DNA of 18,739 bases from positions 1 through 18,739 of the forward strand of contig CAIXUE010000009.1 of assembly GCA_903922545.1 (NCBI GenBank), read 5' to 3'. This DNA is from an uncultured Alphaproteobacteria bacterium. GTDB taxonomy: Bacteria > Pseudomonadota > Alphaproteobacteria > Micropepsales > Micropepsaceae. Under the pieces are notes generated by a model that searched no databases, had not been told where the DNA came from, and saw only the letters and a list, made by a program, of their open reading frames with translations. A program made the translations under genes and the position numbers. Positions 9,506-16,618 of the stretch are shown in pieces (the stretch's first letter is position 1; every line of letters begins with the position of its first letter).

Positions 9506-10768
9506 CTAGGCGCTTTTTTCCAAAAATGCCGCCAGGTCCGCCGGCGTATCAATGTCTGTGAGGGGAGCGTCACTGTCCACTGCAATCTCGCAAATTTGGG
9601 CGGCGTGACGGGCCAACAGCGCACGAGCGCCGGCATCGCCTTGCAGGGCCATGATCTCTGGGAAAAATTGCCGTCCCCACAGGACAGGATGGCCTTGGGC
9701 ACCCTGCGCCATGGCCACGCAGATGGGGCGGCTTTTGGGATCAAAGGCTGCGATTGCGCGTCCGATCAGGTCTGGCGTGATGGCGGGCATGTCGCCCAAA
9801 AGCACCATGGCGCCGGCGCATTCAGCGGGCACAGCCTTGATGCCCCGCCGCAAGGATGCCGCCAGGCCGCTTGCATAGTCTTCGTTGTGAACCAGAACGA
9901 TATCGAGCCCGGTCAGGGCTTGGGCCATGGCTTCGGGTTGATGGCCGGTCACCACCACCACCGGATCCAGGCCGCCGGCCAGCGCCGCTTCCACGGCATG
10001 GCGGACCAGAGGTTTGCCGTTAAGTTCTGTGGCAAGCTTGTTGCTGCCCATGCGGCGCGACAGGCCCGCCGCCAGCACCACGCCGCCGATGCGCGGAGCG
10101 GCTTTTGGTGCGCGGCGAATTTGGGTGATCTGCGCCAGGATGGCGATTGCGATTTCTGCGGGCGTGCGTGCGCCGATGGAAATGCCCACCGGACCATGGA
10201 TGCGCGCCAGCTCGTTTTCAGAGAGTCCCTGTTCCATTAGCCGCGCCAGACGCCGGCCATGGGTGCGGGTGGAACCCAGTGCCCCGATATAACCAGCGGG
10301 CGAGCGAAGTGCGGCTGTTAAAGCGGGATCATCAATCTTGGGATCATGCGCCAGCGCGATCAGGGCACTGCGTGCAGTCAGCGGCTCGGCCGCCAAGGCT
10401 TCATCCGGCCATTCCCGCACCAGCCGTACCCCAGGGAAGCGTTCAGCGCTGGCATAGGCGGGCCGGGGGTCAATGATCCGCAAGGCATAGCCCGCCGCGG
10501 GCGCCAGCGCCGCAAGGGACTGGGCGATATGCACGGCGCCGACCAGCACCAATTCCCAGGGGGTGTTGTAAACGGTCAGGAACCAGTCGCGCCCTTCCAC
10601 CTGCGCCAATTCGCTGGCGTCGCGCGCCAGGGCTGACGCCGCCGCAAGTCCCAGCGGCGAGGTGTCGGTGGCCGGGTCAATCAGCTTTTCCTCGCCGGTG
10701 CGCGGATCAAGTACGCGAACCATGGGCCGCTGCCGCTGCGTCAATTGTTCAAGAAGCGTGCGGCGCAT
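9506..10768 (-). CDS. XdhC C-terminal domain fused to a MobA-like molybdopterin cytidylyltransferase
   Basis: The 420-residue protein joins two cofactor-maturation modules. Residues about 70-215 are the Rossmann-type C-terminal domain of XdhC/CoxI (ELVLVGAVHIAQSLAALA, RIIDPRPAYA, GYIGALGSTRTHGRRLARL, GPVGISIGARTPAEIAIAI), which binds the Mo cofactor and helps add the sulfido ligand. Residues about 227-420 are an NTP transferase domain with VVLAAGLSRRMGSNKLA (nucleotide and pyrophosphate loop) and VLLGDMPAIT (metal site), as in MocA, which makes molybdopterin cytosine dinucleotide. The missing XdhC N-terminal domain is the upstream gene, overlapping by ATGA. This matches the needs of IorAB, encoded convergently nearby. 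The stop lies four bases before the cytochrome b ATG. Confidence 0.9.
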   Translation of the reverse strand: MRRTLLEQLTQRQRPMVRVLDPRTGEEKLIDPATDTSPLGLAAASALARDASELAQVEGRDWFLTVYNTPWELVLVGAVHIAQSLAALAPAAGYALRIIDPRPAYASAERFPGVRLVREWPDEALAAEPLTARSALIALAHDPKIDDPALTAALRSPAGYIGALGSTRTHGRRLARLMEQGLSENELARIHGPVGISIGARTPAEIAIAILAQITQIRRAPKAAPRIGGVVLAAGLSRRMGSNKLATELNGKPLVRHAVEAALAGGLDPVVVVTGHQPEAMAQALTGLDIVLVHNEDYASGLAASLRRGIKAVPAECAGAMVLLGDMPAITPDLIGRAIAAFDPKSRPICVAMAQGAQGHPVLWGRQFFPEIMALQGDAGARALLARHAAQICEIAVDSDAPLTDIDTPADLAAFLEKSA

Positions 10769-11097
10769 CAGTTTATCGGCTCAACAAAAATTTCGATCTC
10801 GCCGCCGCACAGGAGCCCGGAAGACATCACACCATCATCACTGACGCCGAAAGTGAGGGTGCGGTGTTTGCCATCGGCCATTGCGCCAAGGGATTCTTCG
10901 ATGATGCTGCCTTCCACGCAGCCGGCGGAAACCGAGCCGGCGAACAGGCCGTCATCGCGCACGGCGATATGGCTGCCATTCTGGCGCGGAGCCGAACCCT
11001 TGGTGCGCACCACGGTGGCCAGCGCAACCTTGTGACCCGAGGCTAGCCAAGCCAGGGCGGTCTTCAGCACATCGCTTTCATTGGCGGGAAAGGGCAT
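10768..11097 (-). CDS. XdhC/CoxI N-terminal domain protein
   Basis: This 109-residue protein consists only of the XdhC/CoxI N-terminal domain: VALATVVRTKGSAPRQNGSH, GSVSAGCVEGSIIEES with the conserved cysteine, and a C-terminal LLCGGEIEIFVEP. XdhC-type chaperones bind Mo cofactor, protect it and pass it, sulfurated, to molybdenum hydroxylases. The remaining XdhC domain is in the next gene, whose ATG overlaps this stop. I chose ATG 11097 because GGAG lies six bases before it on this strand; an earlier in-frame ATG at 11172 would add 25 residues without family similarity and would run through the ModE box. It heads a four-gene minus-strand operon ending with the SUOX enzyme. Confidence 0.88.
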   Translation of the reverse strand: MPFPANESDVLKTALAWLASGHKVALATVVRTKGSAPRQNGSHIAVRDDGLFAGSVSAGCVEGSIIEESLGAMADGKHRTLTFGVSDDGVMSSGLLCGGEIEIFVEPIN

Positions 11098-11158
11098 TTG
11101 AGGCTCCGGACCGGCACCTGTTCTGAATATCCAGTTTGGCGACTTTTGACCACCATCG

Positions 11159-11182
11159 CGTTGTATCGACAAGTTTATAACG
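11159..11182. promoter_or_regulatory. Predicted ModE box between xdhC and moaB
   Basis: The 24-bp inverted repeat is CGTTGTAT-N8-TTATAACG. Each arm keeps the outer CGTT/AACG, and the arms pair at 6 of 8 positions; spacing is identical to the box before iorA. It lies 61 bp before the xdhC ATG (minus strand) and 100 bp before moaB (plus strand), so it could serve both. On the minus strand it contains TATAAA, a possible -10, which would suit repression of the xdhC operon. Confidence 0.75.
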
Positions 11183-11232
11183 GCAGCCGCAAGCCTTTGG
11201 CGGTACAGCTTTTTTCAGGCGTTATTCTCGCC

Positions 11233-11238
11233 TATACT
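11233..11238 (+). promoter_or_regulatory. Possible -10 box of the moaB promoter
   Basis: TATACT matches the sigma-70 -10 consensus at 5 of 6 positions and lies 44 bp before the moaB ATG. The T-rich stretch at 11210-11216 sits at the right distance for a -35 element but matches the consensus poorly. The ModE box would then be well upstream of the start site, a position more typical of activation. Confidence 0.3.
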
Positions 11239-11282
11239 CAACCGATATTGCCCGGGGCGGGCGCGTTGGCCGGAGAAGAAGA

Positions 11283-11840
11283 ATGAGCGAGCAACCAACA
11301 CCGCCAGGCGGCGGCAAGATCGCGGAGAATTTGCCGTTCCAGCCGCTGAATATCGCGGTGATGACGGTATCGGACACCCGCGATCAGGAAAGCGACACCT
11401 CCGGCAAGCTGCTGGCGGAGCGGGTGGCAAAGGATGGCCACAAGCTGGCGGCGCGCGCCTGGATCAAGGACAGTGTGGAAGATATTCAGGGGCAGTTGCG
11501 GCGCTGGATATCCGATCCTGGCATCGACGCGGTGATTTCCACCGGTGGCACGGGCCTGACGGGGCGGGATGTGACGCCGGAAGCCATGCGCCCCTTGTTC
11601 GACAAAACCATCGAAGGTTTCGAGACGGTCTGGCACATGACCAGTTTCCAGAGCGTGGGGCTTTCCACCATCCAGTCGCGGGCCTGTGCGGGCATCGCGG
11701 GCAACACCATGATTTTCGCGCTGCCCGGCTCCAACGGCGCCTGCAAGGATGGCTGGGACAAGATCATCCGCTGGCAGCTGGACAGCCGCTTCAAGCCCTG
11801 CAACCTGGTCGAGTTGATACCGCGCTTCCTGGAGAAGTGA
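11283..11840 (+). CDS. moaB: Molybdopterin adenylyltransferase-type protein MoaB
   Basis: MoaB/Mog-family proteins bind molybdopterin and, in active members, adenylate it before molybdate insertion by MoeA. The 185-residue protein has LNIAVMTVSDTRDQESDTSG (22-41), the signature ISTGGTGLTGRDVTPEAMRP (85-104) and ALPGSNGACKDGWDKII near the C-terminus. These are the hallmark MoaB motifs, with the acidic and glycine-rich MPT-binding residues intact. A purine-rich GGAGAAGAAG lies directly before the ATG. It is transcribed alone, divergent from the xdhC operon and convergent with modA, 13 bases separating the two stops. I prefer MoaB over Mog from the length and the GLTGRDVTPEA wording. Confidence 0.93.
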   Translation: MSEQPTPPGGGKIAENLPFQPLNIAVMTVSDTRDQESDTSGKLLAERVAKDGHKLAARAWIKDSVEDIQGQLRRWISDPGIDAVISTGGTGLTGRDVTPEAMRPLFDKTIEGFETVWHMTSFQSVGLSTIQSRACAGIAGNTMIFALPGSNGACKDGWDKIIRWQLDSRFKPCNLVELIPRFLEK

Positions 11841-11853
11841 CGGCTGAGGCCCG

Positions 11854-12639
11854 CTAATTGTTCAGCGAGAATCCGGCTTTCTCGAAAATCGCTTTGCTTT
11901 CGGGCCCGGAAAGAAAAGCCAGGAAATCTTTCGCGCCCGGGGCGGCGGTTTTTGTCAGCGCCACCGGATAGACGATCGGTGGATGGGTATTTTCCGGAAA
12001 AGCGCCCACGACATGGACGCCTGGATCAACCTTGGCATCCGTTTCATAGACGATGCCGTAAGGAGATTCGCCCCGCGACACATATTCCAGCGCCACCCGC
12101 ACATTTTCCGCCGGTGCGATCTTGCCGGCCACGCTGTCCCACACGCCGAGCGCGGTGAGCGCCGCCTTGCCGTATTTGCCGGCGGGCACGGCGGCGGGAT
12201 CACCCAGCGCCAGCTTTCCATTGCCAAGTGCGCCCGCCAGATCGAAATGCGGCGCGATGGTGAGAGGCTTGCTCCCACTGCCGCCGACCAGCACCAGCCG
12301 GTTGCCGAGCAAATTGTGGCGCGTGTCATTGTCGATGCGGTTGTTCTTTTGCAGAAAATCCATCCAGTCGCTGTCGGCGGACATGAAAATGTCGGCGCTG
12401 GCGCCCTGGTCGATCTGCTGCGCCAGAGTGTTGGAGCCGCCGAAGGATAGCGTGACGGTGGCGCCGGTCTTGGCTTTATAAGCGGCTGCCACGGATTTCA
12501 TGCTGTCGGTGAGGGAAGAGGCGGCGAAGACGGTGAGTGTGCCAGGGTTCGCGCTTTGGGCGCGCACCGGCGCGGCGAGCAGCATCAAAGCGGCGCAGGC
12601 CGCAAAGGCCCGGCGGGAAAGGGTCGGATATATGGACAA
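11854..12639 (-). CDS. modA: Molybdate ABC transporter substrate-binding protein
   Basis: ModA captures molybdate or tungstate in the periplasm and delivers it to ModBC. The 261-residue protein has an N-terminal export signal (SRRAFAACAALMLLAAPVRA, cleavage near residue 27), then the oxyanion-binding elements VFAASSLTDSM (37-47), SFGGSNTLAQQI, SADIFMSAD, LALGDPAAVPAGKYG and SPYGIVYETDAK. The start is TTG, supported by a strong GGAGG six bases before it on this strand; no better start is nearby. Unusually, modA faces away from modBC, with moeA between. The 55-bp divergent gap must hold both promoters. A CGGATATAT stretch over codons 2-5 resembles half a ModE site but has no partner arm. Confidence 0.95.
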   Translation of the reverse strand: MSIYPTLSRRAFAACAALMLLAAPVRAQSANPGTLTVFAASSLTDSMKSVAAAYKAKTGATVTLSFGGSNTLAQQIDQGASADIFMSADSDWMDFLQKNNRIDNDTRHNLLGNRLVLVGGSGSKPLTIAPHFDLAGALGNGKLALGDPAAVPAGKYGKAALTALGVWDSVAGKIAPAENVRVALEYVSRGESPYGIVYETDAKVDPGVHVVGAFPENTHPPIVYPVALTKTAAPGAKDFLAFLSGPESKAIFEKAGFSLNN

Positions 12640-12671
12640 GAGGGGCCTCCAAGCCTAGCGTTTCGATCCAG

Positions 12672-12695
12672 CGTTCGATCTAACCGGGAATAACG
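12672..12695. promoter_or_regulatory. Weak candidate ModE box between modA and moeA
   Basis: CGTTCGAT-N8-GAATAACG has the same 24-bp layout and outer CGTT/AACG as the better boxes, and each arm matches CGTTATAT at 6 of 8 positions. The two arms pair poorly inside. It overlaps the first base of the moeA GTG and lies 32 bp before modA. Position and spacing favour it, inner-base quality does not. Confidence 0.42.
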
Positions 12696-13924
12696 TGTCA
12701 GAGAGCAGGCTCCAAGCCAAGCGGGAATCCGCGCTGGCCACGGTCGCAGAAGCCCGCGCCGCCATGCTGGCTTGTGTGGCGCCATTGGCGGCGGAAGACG
12801 TGCTTTTGGAACAGGCGCTGGGCCGGGTCTTGGCCAGTGCCATTGCCGCTACCCGCGACCAGCCGCCATTTGCGGCATCGCAGATGGATGGCTATGCGCT
12901 GCGCGTATCGGACACGCCGGGCCGTCTGAAACTGGTGGGCGAAGCGGCGGCGGGGCGCAGTTTTGCGGGCAGTGTCGGTGCGGGCGAAGCGGTGCGGATT
13001 TCCACCGGCGCGGCCGTGCCGGAAGGCGCCGACGCGGTGGTGATGCAGGAAGACATCAAGCGCGAAGGTGATGCGATTGAGGCACCATGCGCGCAGGCCG
13101 GTCAGAATGTGCGGCCGCGGGGCATGGATTTCACGGCGGGCCGGGTGCTGCTGGAAAAAGCCTGCAGGCTGGATGGAGTCGCTTTGGCGCTGGCCGCGGC
13201 GGCGGGTGCGGCTTCTGTTTCTGTGATGCGGCAACCGCGCGTGGCGATCCTGACCGGCGGCGACGAACTGGCTGAGCCCGGCGATACGCCGGGGCCATTC
13301 CAGATTTTCGATTCCGCCACACGCGGCATTGCCGCTTCCGTGCTGGCCTGGGGCGGCATGCCGCGCCGGCTGAAACTGGAAAAAGATGATGTGGAGGCCA
13401 TCGCAAAAGCCGCAGACGATGGCCTGGCGCAAAGCGATCTTCTGGTGGTGATTGGCGGCGCTTCCGTCGGCGATCACGATCATGCCCGTCCGGCGCTGAA
13501 AAAGCTGGGCCTGGAATTGAAAGTGGAAAAAGTGAATTTGCGGCCGGGCAAGCCGGCCTGGTTCGGCGTGACTGATAAAGGCCCTGTGCTGGGTTTGCCC
13601 GGCAATCCCGCCTCGGCTTTGGTGTGCGCGTATCTTTTCCTGCGGCCCTTGATCGACGCGATGCTGGGTTGTGAGGCGGCTGTCACGTTTCATCGTGCGC
13701 GGCTGGAAGAGGCACTTCCCGCCAATGGGCCGCGTGAGCATTATCTGCGGTCGCGCTTTTCCTGTGGCGAGGATGGAGTGTTGCGGGTGCGGGCTTTTGA
13801 GCGGCAGGATTCTTCGCTGCTGTCGGTATTCGCATCGGCCAATGGGTTGATCCGGCTGATGCCGGGCGCGGCAGCGCCGGCGGCGGGAGATCTGGTGGAC
13901 GTGCTGCCGCTGGAGCGCGGCTGA
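12695..13924 (+). CDS. moeA: Molybdopterin molybdenumtransferase
   Basis: MoeA inserts molybdate into adenylated molybdopterin to form Mo cofactor in the cytoplasm. The 409-residue length is normal. Visible motifs are PFAASQMDGYAL with the conserved Asp, RISTGAAVPEGADAVVMQED, GQNVRPRGMDF, ILTGGDEL, VIGGASVGDHDH (the MPT-binding domain III) and VLGLPGNPASALV. The C-terminal domain IV follows. The start is GTG 12695, preceded by a weak CGGGAA; later in-frame starts would cut the first helix. The stop TGA overlaps the modB ATG (TGATG), so moeA, modB and modC are translated as one operon, linking molybdate import with its insertion. Confidence 0.95.
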   Translation: MSESRLQAKRESALATVAEARAAMLACVAPLAAEDVLLEQALGRVLASAIAATRDQPPFAASQMDGYALRVSDTPGRLKLVGEAAAGRSFAGSVGAGEAVRISTGAAVPEGADAVVMQEDIKREGDAIEAPCAQAGQNVRPRGMDFTAGRVLLEKACRLDGVALALAAAAGAASVSVMRQPRVAILTGGDELAEPGDTPGPFQIFDSATRGIAASVLAWGGMPRRLKLEKDDVEAIAKAADDGLAQSDLLVVIGGASVGDHDHARPALKKLGLELKVEKVNLRPGKPAWFGVTDKGPVLGLPGNPASALVCAYLFLRPLIDAMLGCEAAVTFHRARLEEALPANGPREHYLRSRFSCGEDGVLRVRAFERQDSSLLSVFASANGLIRLMPGAAAPAAGDLVDVLPLERG

Positions 13925-14610
13925 TGTTGCAGGCGGCAGAGTTGCAGATTTTGGCGACCAGTTTTTCCGTCGCCGCCCGAGCCCTGATCGTGGCGCTGCC
14001 TTTTGCCATCGCGATTGCGTTCTTTCTGTCCCGCCCCCGGTTGCCGGGCCGTGTGCTGCTGGACGGTCTTGTGCATCTGCCGGTCATCCTGCCGCCGGTG
14101 CTGGTGGGTTTTTTGCTGCTGATCATTTTTGGGCGGCGCGGGCCGGTGGGTGAATTGCTGGAGCAATGGTTTGGCGTTCACCTGGCTTTCACCGCCAATG
14201 GCGCGGCGCTGGCCACAGCCGTGATGGTATTTCCCCTGCTGGTGCGCAGCATCCGTCTGGCATTCGAGGCCAGCGATCCACGCCTGTTCGAGGCCGCCGC
14301 GATGCTGCGCGCCGGACCCTGGGACCGTTTTATCACGTTGGCGCTGCCGCTGGCGGGGCCGGGCATCCTGGCCGGTACGGTGACGGCTTTTGCCGCGGCG
14401 ATGGGCGAATTCGGCGCGGTGATTACTTTTGCCGCGAATATTCCCGGCCAGACGCAGACTTTGCCGCTGGCGATTTACGCGGTGCTGCAGGAGCCTGGCG
14501 GCGAAGCGAAAGCGGCGCGGCTGGCGGCGATATCCTTTACGGTTGCGATGTGCGGCTTGATCGCCGCTGAGTTTCTGCAACGCCGCGCCCGGCGGCGGCT
14601 GCTGGGGTGA
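13924..14610 (+). CDS. modB: Molybdate ABC transporter permease
   Basis: ModB is the inner-membrane channel of the molybdate importer. The 228-residue protein has about five hydrophobic helices (for example ALIVALPFAIAIAFFLS, LPVILPPVLVGFLLLIIFG and ISFTVAMCGLIAAEFL). It carries the EAA loop that docks ModC: AAAMLRAGPWDRFITLALPL followed by AGPGILAG. The segment GEFGAVITFAANIPGQTQTL is characteristic of ModB, as opposed to sulfate permeases. It overlaps moeA upstream and modC downstream. Nothing is missing. Confidence 0.95.
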   Translation: MLQAAELQILATSFSVAARALIVALPFAIAIAFFLSRPRLPGRVLLDGLVHLPVILPPVLVGFLLLIIFGRRGPVGELLEQWFGVHLAFTANGAALATAVMVFPLLVRSIRLAFEASDPRLFEAAAMLRAGPWDRFITLALPLAGPGILAGTVTAFAAAMGEFGAVITFAANIPGQTQTLPLAIYAVLQEPGGEAKAARLAAISFTVAMCGLIAAEFLQRRARRRLLG

Positions 14611-14612
14611 CC

Positions 14613-15605
14613 ATGCTGCAAGCCCAGATCAAATTGCGGCAGGGCGATTTTCTGCTGGATGCCGATTTCTCGGCGCCGGCCAATGCCATCACAGCCTTGT
14701 TCGGACCGTCGGGCGCGGGAAAATCCACCCTGCTGTCCGCTCTGGCGGGTTTGAGGCGCTGTGAGGGGCGGATTATGTTGGGTGGCAAAAGTTGCGCCGA
14801 CAGTCAGGCGGGCTTGCATGTTCCGCCGCATCGGCGCGGCTTTGGTCTGGTGTTTCAGGAAGCAAGGCTGTTTCCGCATCTGACGGTACGCCAGAATCTG
14901 CAATACGCACAAAGCCGCGCGCCGCAATCGCGGCATGGCACGGGAGAGGTTGCCGGTTTTTTTGATATTGCCGCTTTGCTGGAGCGGCCGGTGGGCAATC
15001 TTTCCGGCGGTGAGAAAAGTCGCGTGGCGCTGGCGCGGGCGATGCTGGCGGCGCCGGATTTCCTGTTGCTGGATGAGCCATTCGCGGCGCTTGACGGGGC
15101 GCGGCGGCGCGCATTCATGGCGGTGCTGCTCGCGGCGCATCGCCAATATCAAATTCCCATGATGGTGGTGACGCACAATATTGAAGATGCCGCGATCATG
15201 GCTTCCAACATGATCGCGCTGGACAAGGGCCGGGTGGTGGCGGCGGGTGAATTTGCGCAAGTGGCTCGGCAACCGCAATTCCAGGCGCTGCTGGACGCCA
15301 ATGACATTGGTTCGGTGCTTTCCGCCGCGGCGCTGCACAGCGCCAGGGATGCGCCGGGCGCCGGCGTCTGGCTGCGCGCCGATCATGTGCTGATTGCGGC
15401 TGCGCCGCCGCAGGGGCTTTCAGCCCGCAATATCCTGGAAGGCCGCATCGCCGGTATGAAAGCTGAAACCCAGAACAGCCTTCTGGTCGCGGTGGAGACG
15501 CAAACAGGGACCATCCTGGCGCGCATCACACCGGAGGCCGTGCGGGAACTGGACCTGCAAACCGGCAAGCCTGTTTGGGCGGTGGTGAAGGCGCATTCCA
15601 TTTAA
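14613..15605 (+). CDS. modC: Molybdate ABC transporter ATP-binding protein
   Basis: ModC powers molybdate import. The 330-residue protein has Walker A GPSGAGKST (31-39), the Q-loop in VFQEARLFPHLTV, the signature NLSGGEKSRVALARA (129-143), Walker B FLLLDEPFAALD (150-161) and the H-loop VVTHNIEDA. The C-terminal TOBE/Mop-like domain (about 262-326, with NILEGRIAGM and ILARITPEAVREL) is the molybdate-binding regulatory domain seen in ModC proteins. I chose ATG 14613, preceded by GGGGT; GTG 14607, which overlaps the modB stop, would add two residues. This is the only Mop-type domain in the window, since the ModE protein lacks one. Confidence 0.95.
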   Translation: MLQAQIKLRQGDFLLDADFSAPANAITALFGPSGAGKSTLLSALAGLRRCEGRIMLGGKSCADSQAGLHVPPHRRGFGLVFQEARLFPHLTVRQNLQYAQSRAPQSRHGTGEVAGFFDIAALLERPVGNLSGGEKSRVALARAMLAAPDFLLLDEPFAALDGARRRAFMAVLLAAHRQYQIPMMVVTHNIEDAAIMASNMIALDKGRVVAAGEFAQVARQPQFQALLDANDIGSVLSAAALHSARDAPGAGVWLRADHVLIAAAPPQGLSARNILEGRIAGMKAETQNSLLVAVETQTGTILARITPEAVRELDLQTGKPVWAVVKAHSI

Positions 15606-15611
15606 ACGGCG

Positions 15612-15640
15612 TGGCAAAAAGAGGCGCGGAGCGTTATAGT
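15612..15640 (+). promoter_or_regulatory. Possible promoter of the small SUOX-like gene
   Basis: TATAGT (15635-15640) matches the -10 consensus at 5 of 6 positions, and TGGCAA (15612-15617), 17 bp upstream, is a weak -35. The -10 lies inside the predicted ModE box, an arrangement that would allow repression. The ATG follows 27 bases after the -10. Confidence 0.35.
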
Positions 15641-15655
15641 TACCCTTGCACAACG
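15632..15655 (+). promoter_or_regulatory. Predicted ModE box before the small SUOX-like gene
   Basis: The 24-bp element is CGTTATAG-N8-GCACAACG. The left arm matches the ModE half-site at 7 of 8 positions, the right arm at 5 of 8. The outer symmetry is perfect and extends to AGCGTT and AACGCT (15630-15657). It ends 12 bp before the ATG, separating this gene from modC, whose stop is at 15605. Confidence 0.68.
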
Positions 15656-15667
15656 CTGGAGCCGCTC

Positions 15668-16135
15668 ATGCGTCAAACTTTGATGGCTTTTGCATTCCTG
15701 GCTGTTCCGTTAGTGGCGGGCGCGGCCGAAGCTCCGTTGTTGGTAACGGGCCTGGTCAGCCATCCGCTGTCATTGACGCTTGCCGATTTGAAGGCGCTTC
15801 CGGCGACGCATGTGTCGGTCAGCCAGGCCAGTGCACGCGGCGCGGTGAGGTTGGATTGCACGGGCGTGCCGGTGTCGGCGTTGCTGGACAAAGCGGTTTT
15901 GAATTTGGGGACGGCGAACAACGCCAGTCTGGGTCACAGCCTTCTGGTTACGGCGGATGACGGTTACACGGTGGCGCTGTCGCTGGGTGAGATTGATCCG
16001 GGTTATGGCAATTCCGGCGCTTTGATCGCCACGGACTGCGCCGGCAAGCCCCTGGACGCGCCCCGGCTGGTGGTGCCCAGCGACAAGCATGCCGGGCGGG
16101 CGATGAAGGGCGTGGTCAGCATCGCCGTAAAATAG
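15668..16135 (+). CDS. Exported small SUOX-like (oxidoreductase molybdopterin-binding domain) protein
   Basis: The 155-residue protein has a Sec-type signal peptide (MRQTLMAFAFLAVPLVAGAA). It continues with a sequence resembling part of the sulfite-oxidase-type molybdopterin-binding fold: LVTGLVSHPLSLTLADLKAL, then LDCTGVPVSALLDKA, and at the end RLVVPSDKHAGRAMKGVVSI, which matches the fold's usual closing strand. It is much shorter than a catalytic SUOX enzyme and has no CVEGW-type Mo-ligand motif. Its two mature cysteines are Cys64 (in DCTG, where relatives usually have a tyrosine or phenylalanine) and Cys124. The start is ATG 15668, with GGAG six bases before it. It sits between modC and modE with its own ModE box, so a role in periplasmic molybdenum or cofactor handling is inferred, not shown. 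Confidence 0.82.
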   Translation: MRQTLMAFAFLAVPLVAGAAEAPLLVTGLVSHPLSLTLADLKALPATHVSVSQASARGAVRLDCTGVPVSALLDKAVLNLGTANNASLGHSLLVTADDGYTVALSLGEIDPGYGNSGALIATDCAGKPLDAPRLVVPSDKHAGRAMKGVVSIAVK

Positions 16136-16181
16136 CCGGGCATGCTGGACCGGCGTGCGGGCTTGAGCCATGCTTGGTCTC

Positions 16182-16571
16182 ATGGCGAGGCTGTCTATCC
16201 GCATTGACTTTGAGCCGTCCGGCAGCGCGTTCGGCCCGGGCATGGCGCAGCTTCTGGAAGCCATCGGCGAGACCGGCTCCATCAGCAAGGCGGCCGTGAG
16301 CATGGGCATGAGCTATCGCAAAGCCTGGCTTCTGGTGCAGGGCCTGCAGCAGACATTTGGCGGTCCCGTGGTGACGACGGAAACCGGCGGCGCAGCGGGC
16401 GGCGGGGCCAAGCTTACCGATTTGGGCAAGAAACTTGTTCAGACCTATCGCTTCATTGAAGCGCGGGCCACCAAGGCCGCCGAAGAGGATATGCGGTCGC
16501 TTGCCCTGCTGGTTCCCAGCGATGTGCCACCCCGCAACAAGACGGCCCGCAAGAAAAACCGCCCCGGCTGA
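16182..16571 (+). CDS. modE: ModE-type molybdenum regulator, DNA-binding domain only
   Basis: The 129-residue protein matches the winged helix-turn-helix N-terminal domain of ModE: LSIRIDFEPSGSAFGPGMAQ, LLEAIGETGSISKAAVSMGM, SYRKAWLLVQGLQQTFGGPV and GGGAKLTDLGKKLVQTYRFIE. E. coli ModE, about 260 residues, has in addition two Mop domains that bind molybdate; here the chain ends after the dimerisation helix with a basic tail (NKTARKKNRPG). How it senses molybdate is therefore unclear. I prefer ATG 16182 because relatives begin close to this point; ATG 16170 would add four residues. Neither has a good Shine-Dalgarno. It lies 46 bp after the SUOX-like gene and 120 bp before the TonB-dependent receptor. 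The nearby boxes are its probable targets. Confidence 0.9.
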   Translation: MARLSIRIDFEPSGSAFGPGMAQLLEAIGETGSISKAAVSMGMSYRKAWLLVQGLQQTFGGPVVTTETGGAAGGGAKLTDLGKKLVQTYRFIEARATKAAEEDMRSLALLVPSDVPPRNKTARKKNRPG

Positions 16572-16618
16572 AATGTCCGTGCCGGCGCCTCGGCAGAAGC
16601 GCGCGATTGTGACATTTA

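Noticed and set aside
11220..11243. A further ModE-like element, CGTTATTC-N8-ACTCAACC, before moaB
   Set aside because: The right arm matches the half-site at only 4 of 8 positions and there is no outer symmetry; a much better box lies at 11159-11182.
11866..11884. Hairpin CGAGAA/TTCTCG as a terminator between moaB and modA
   Set aside because: It lies inside the modA coding sequence, its arms are only six bases long and no T-run follows on either strand.
12625..12633. CGGATATAT at the start of modA as a ModE site
   Set aside because: It is a lone half-site within coding sequence, with no partner arm at the 8-bp spacing.
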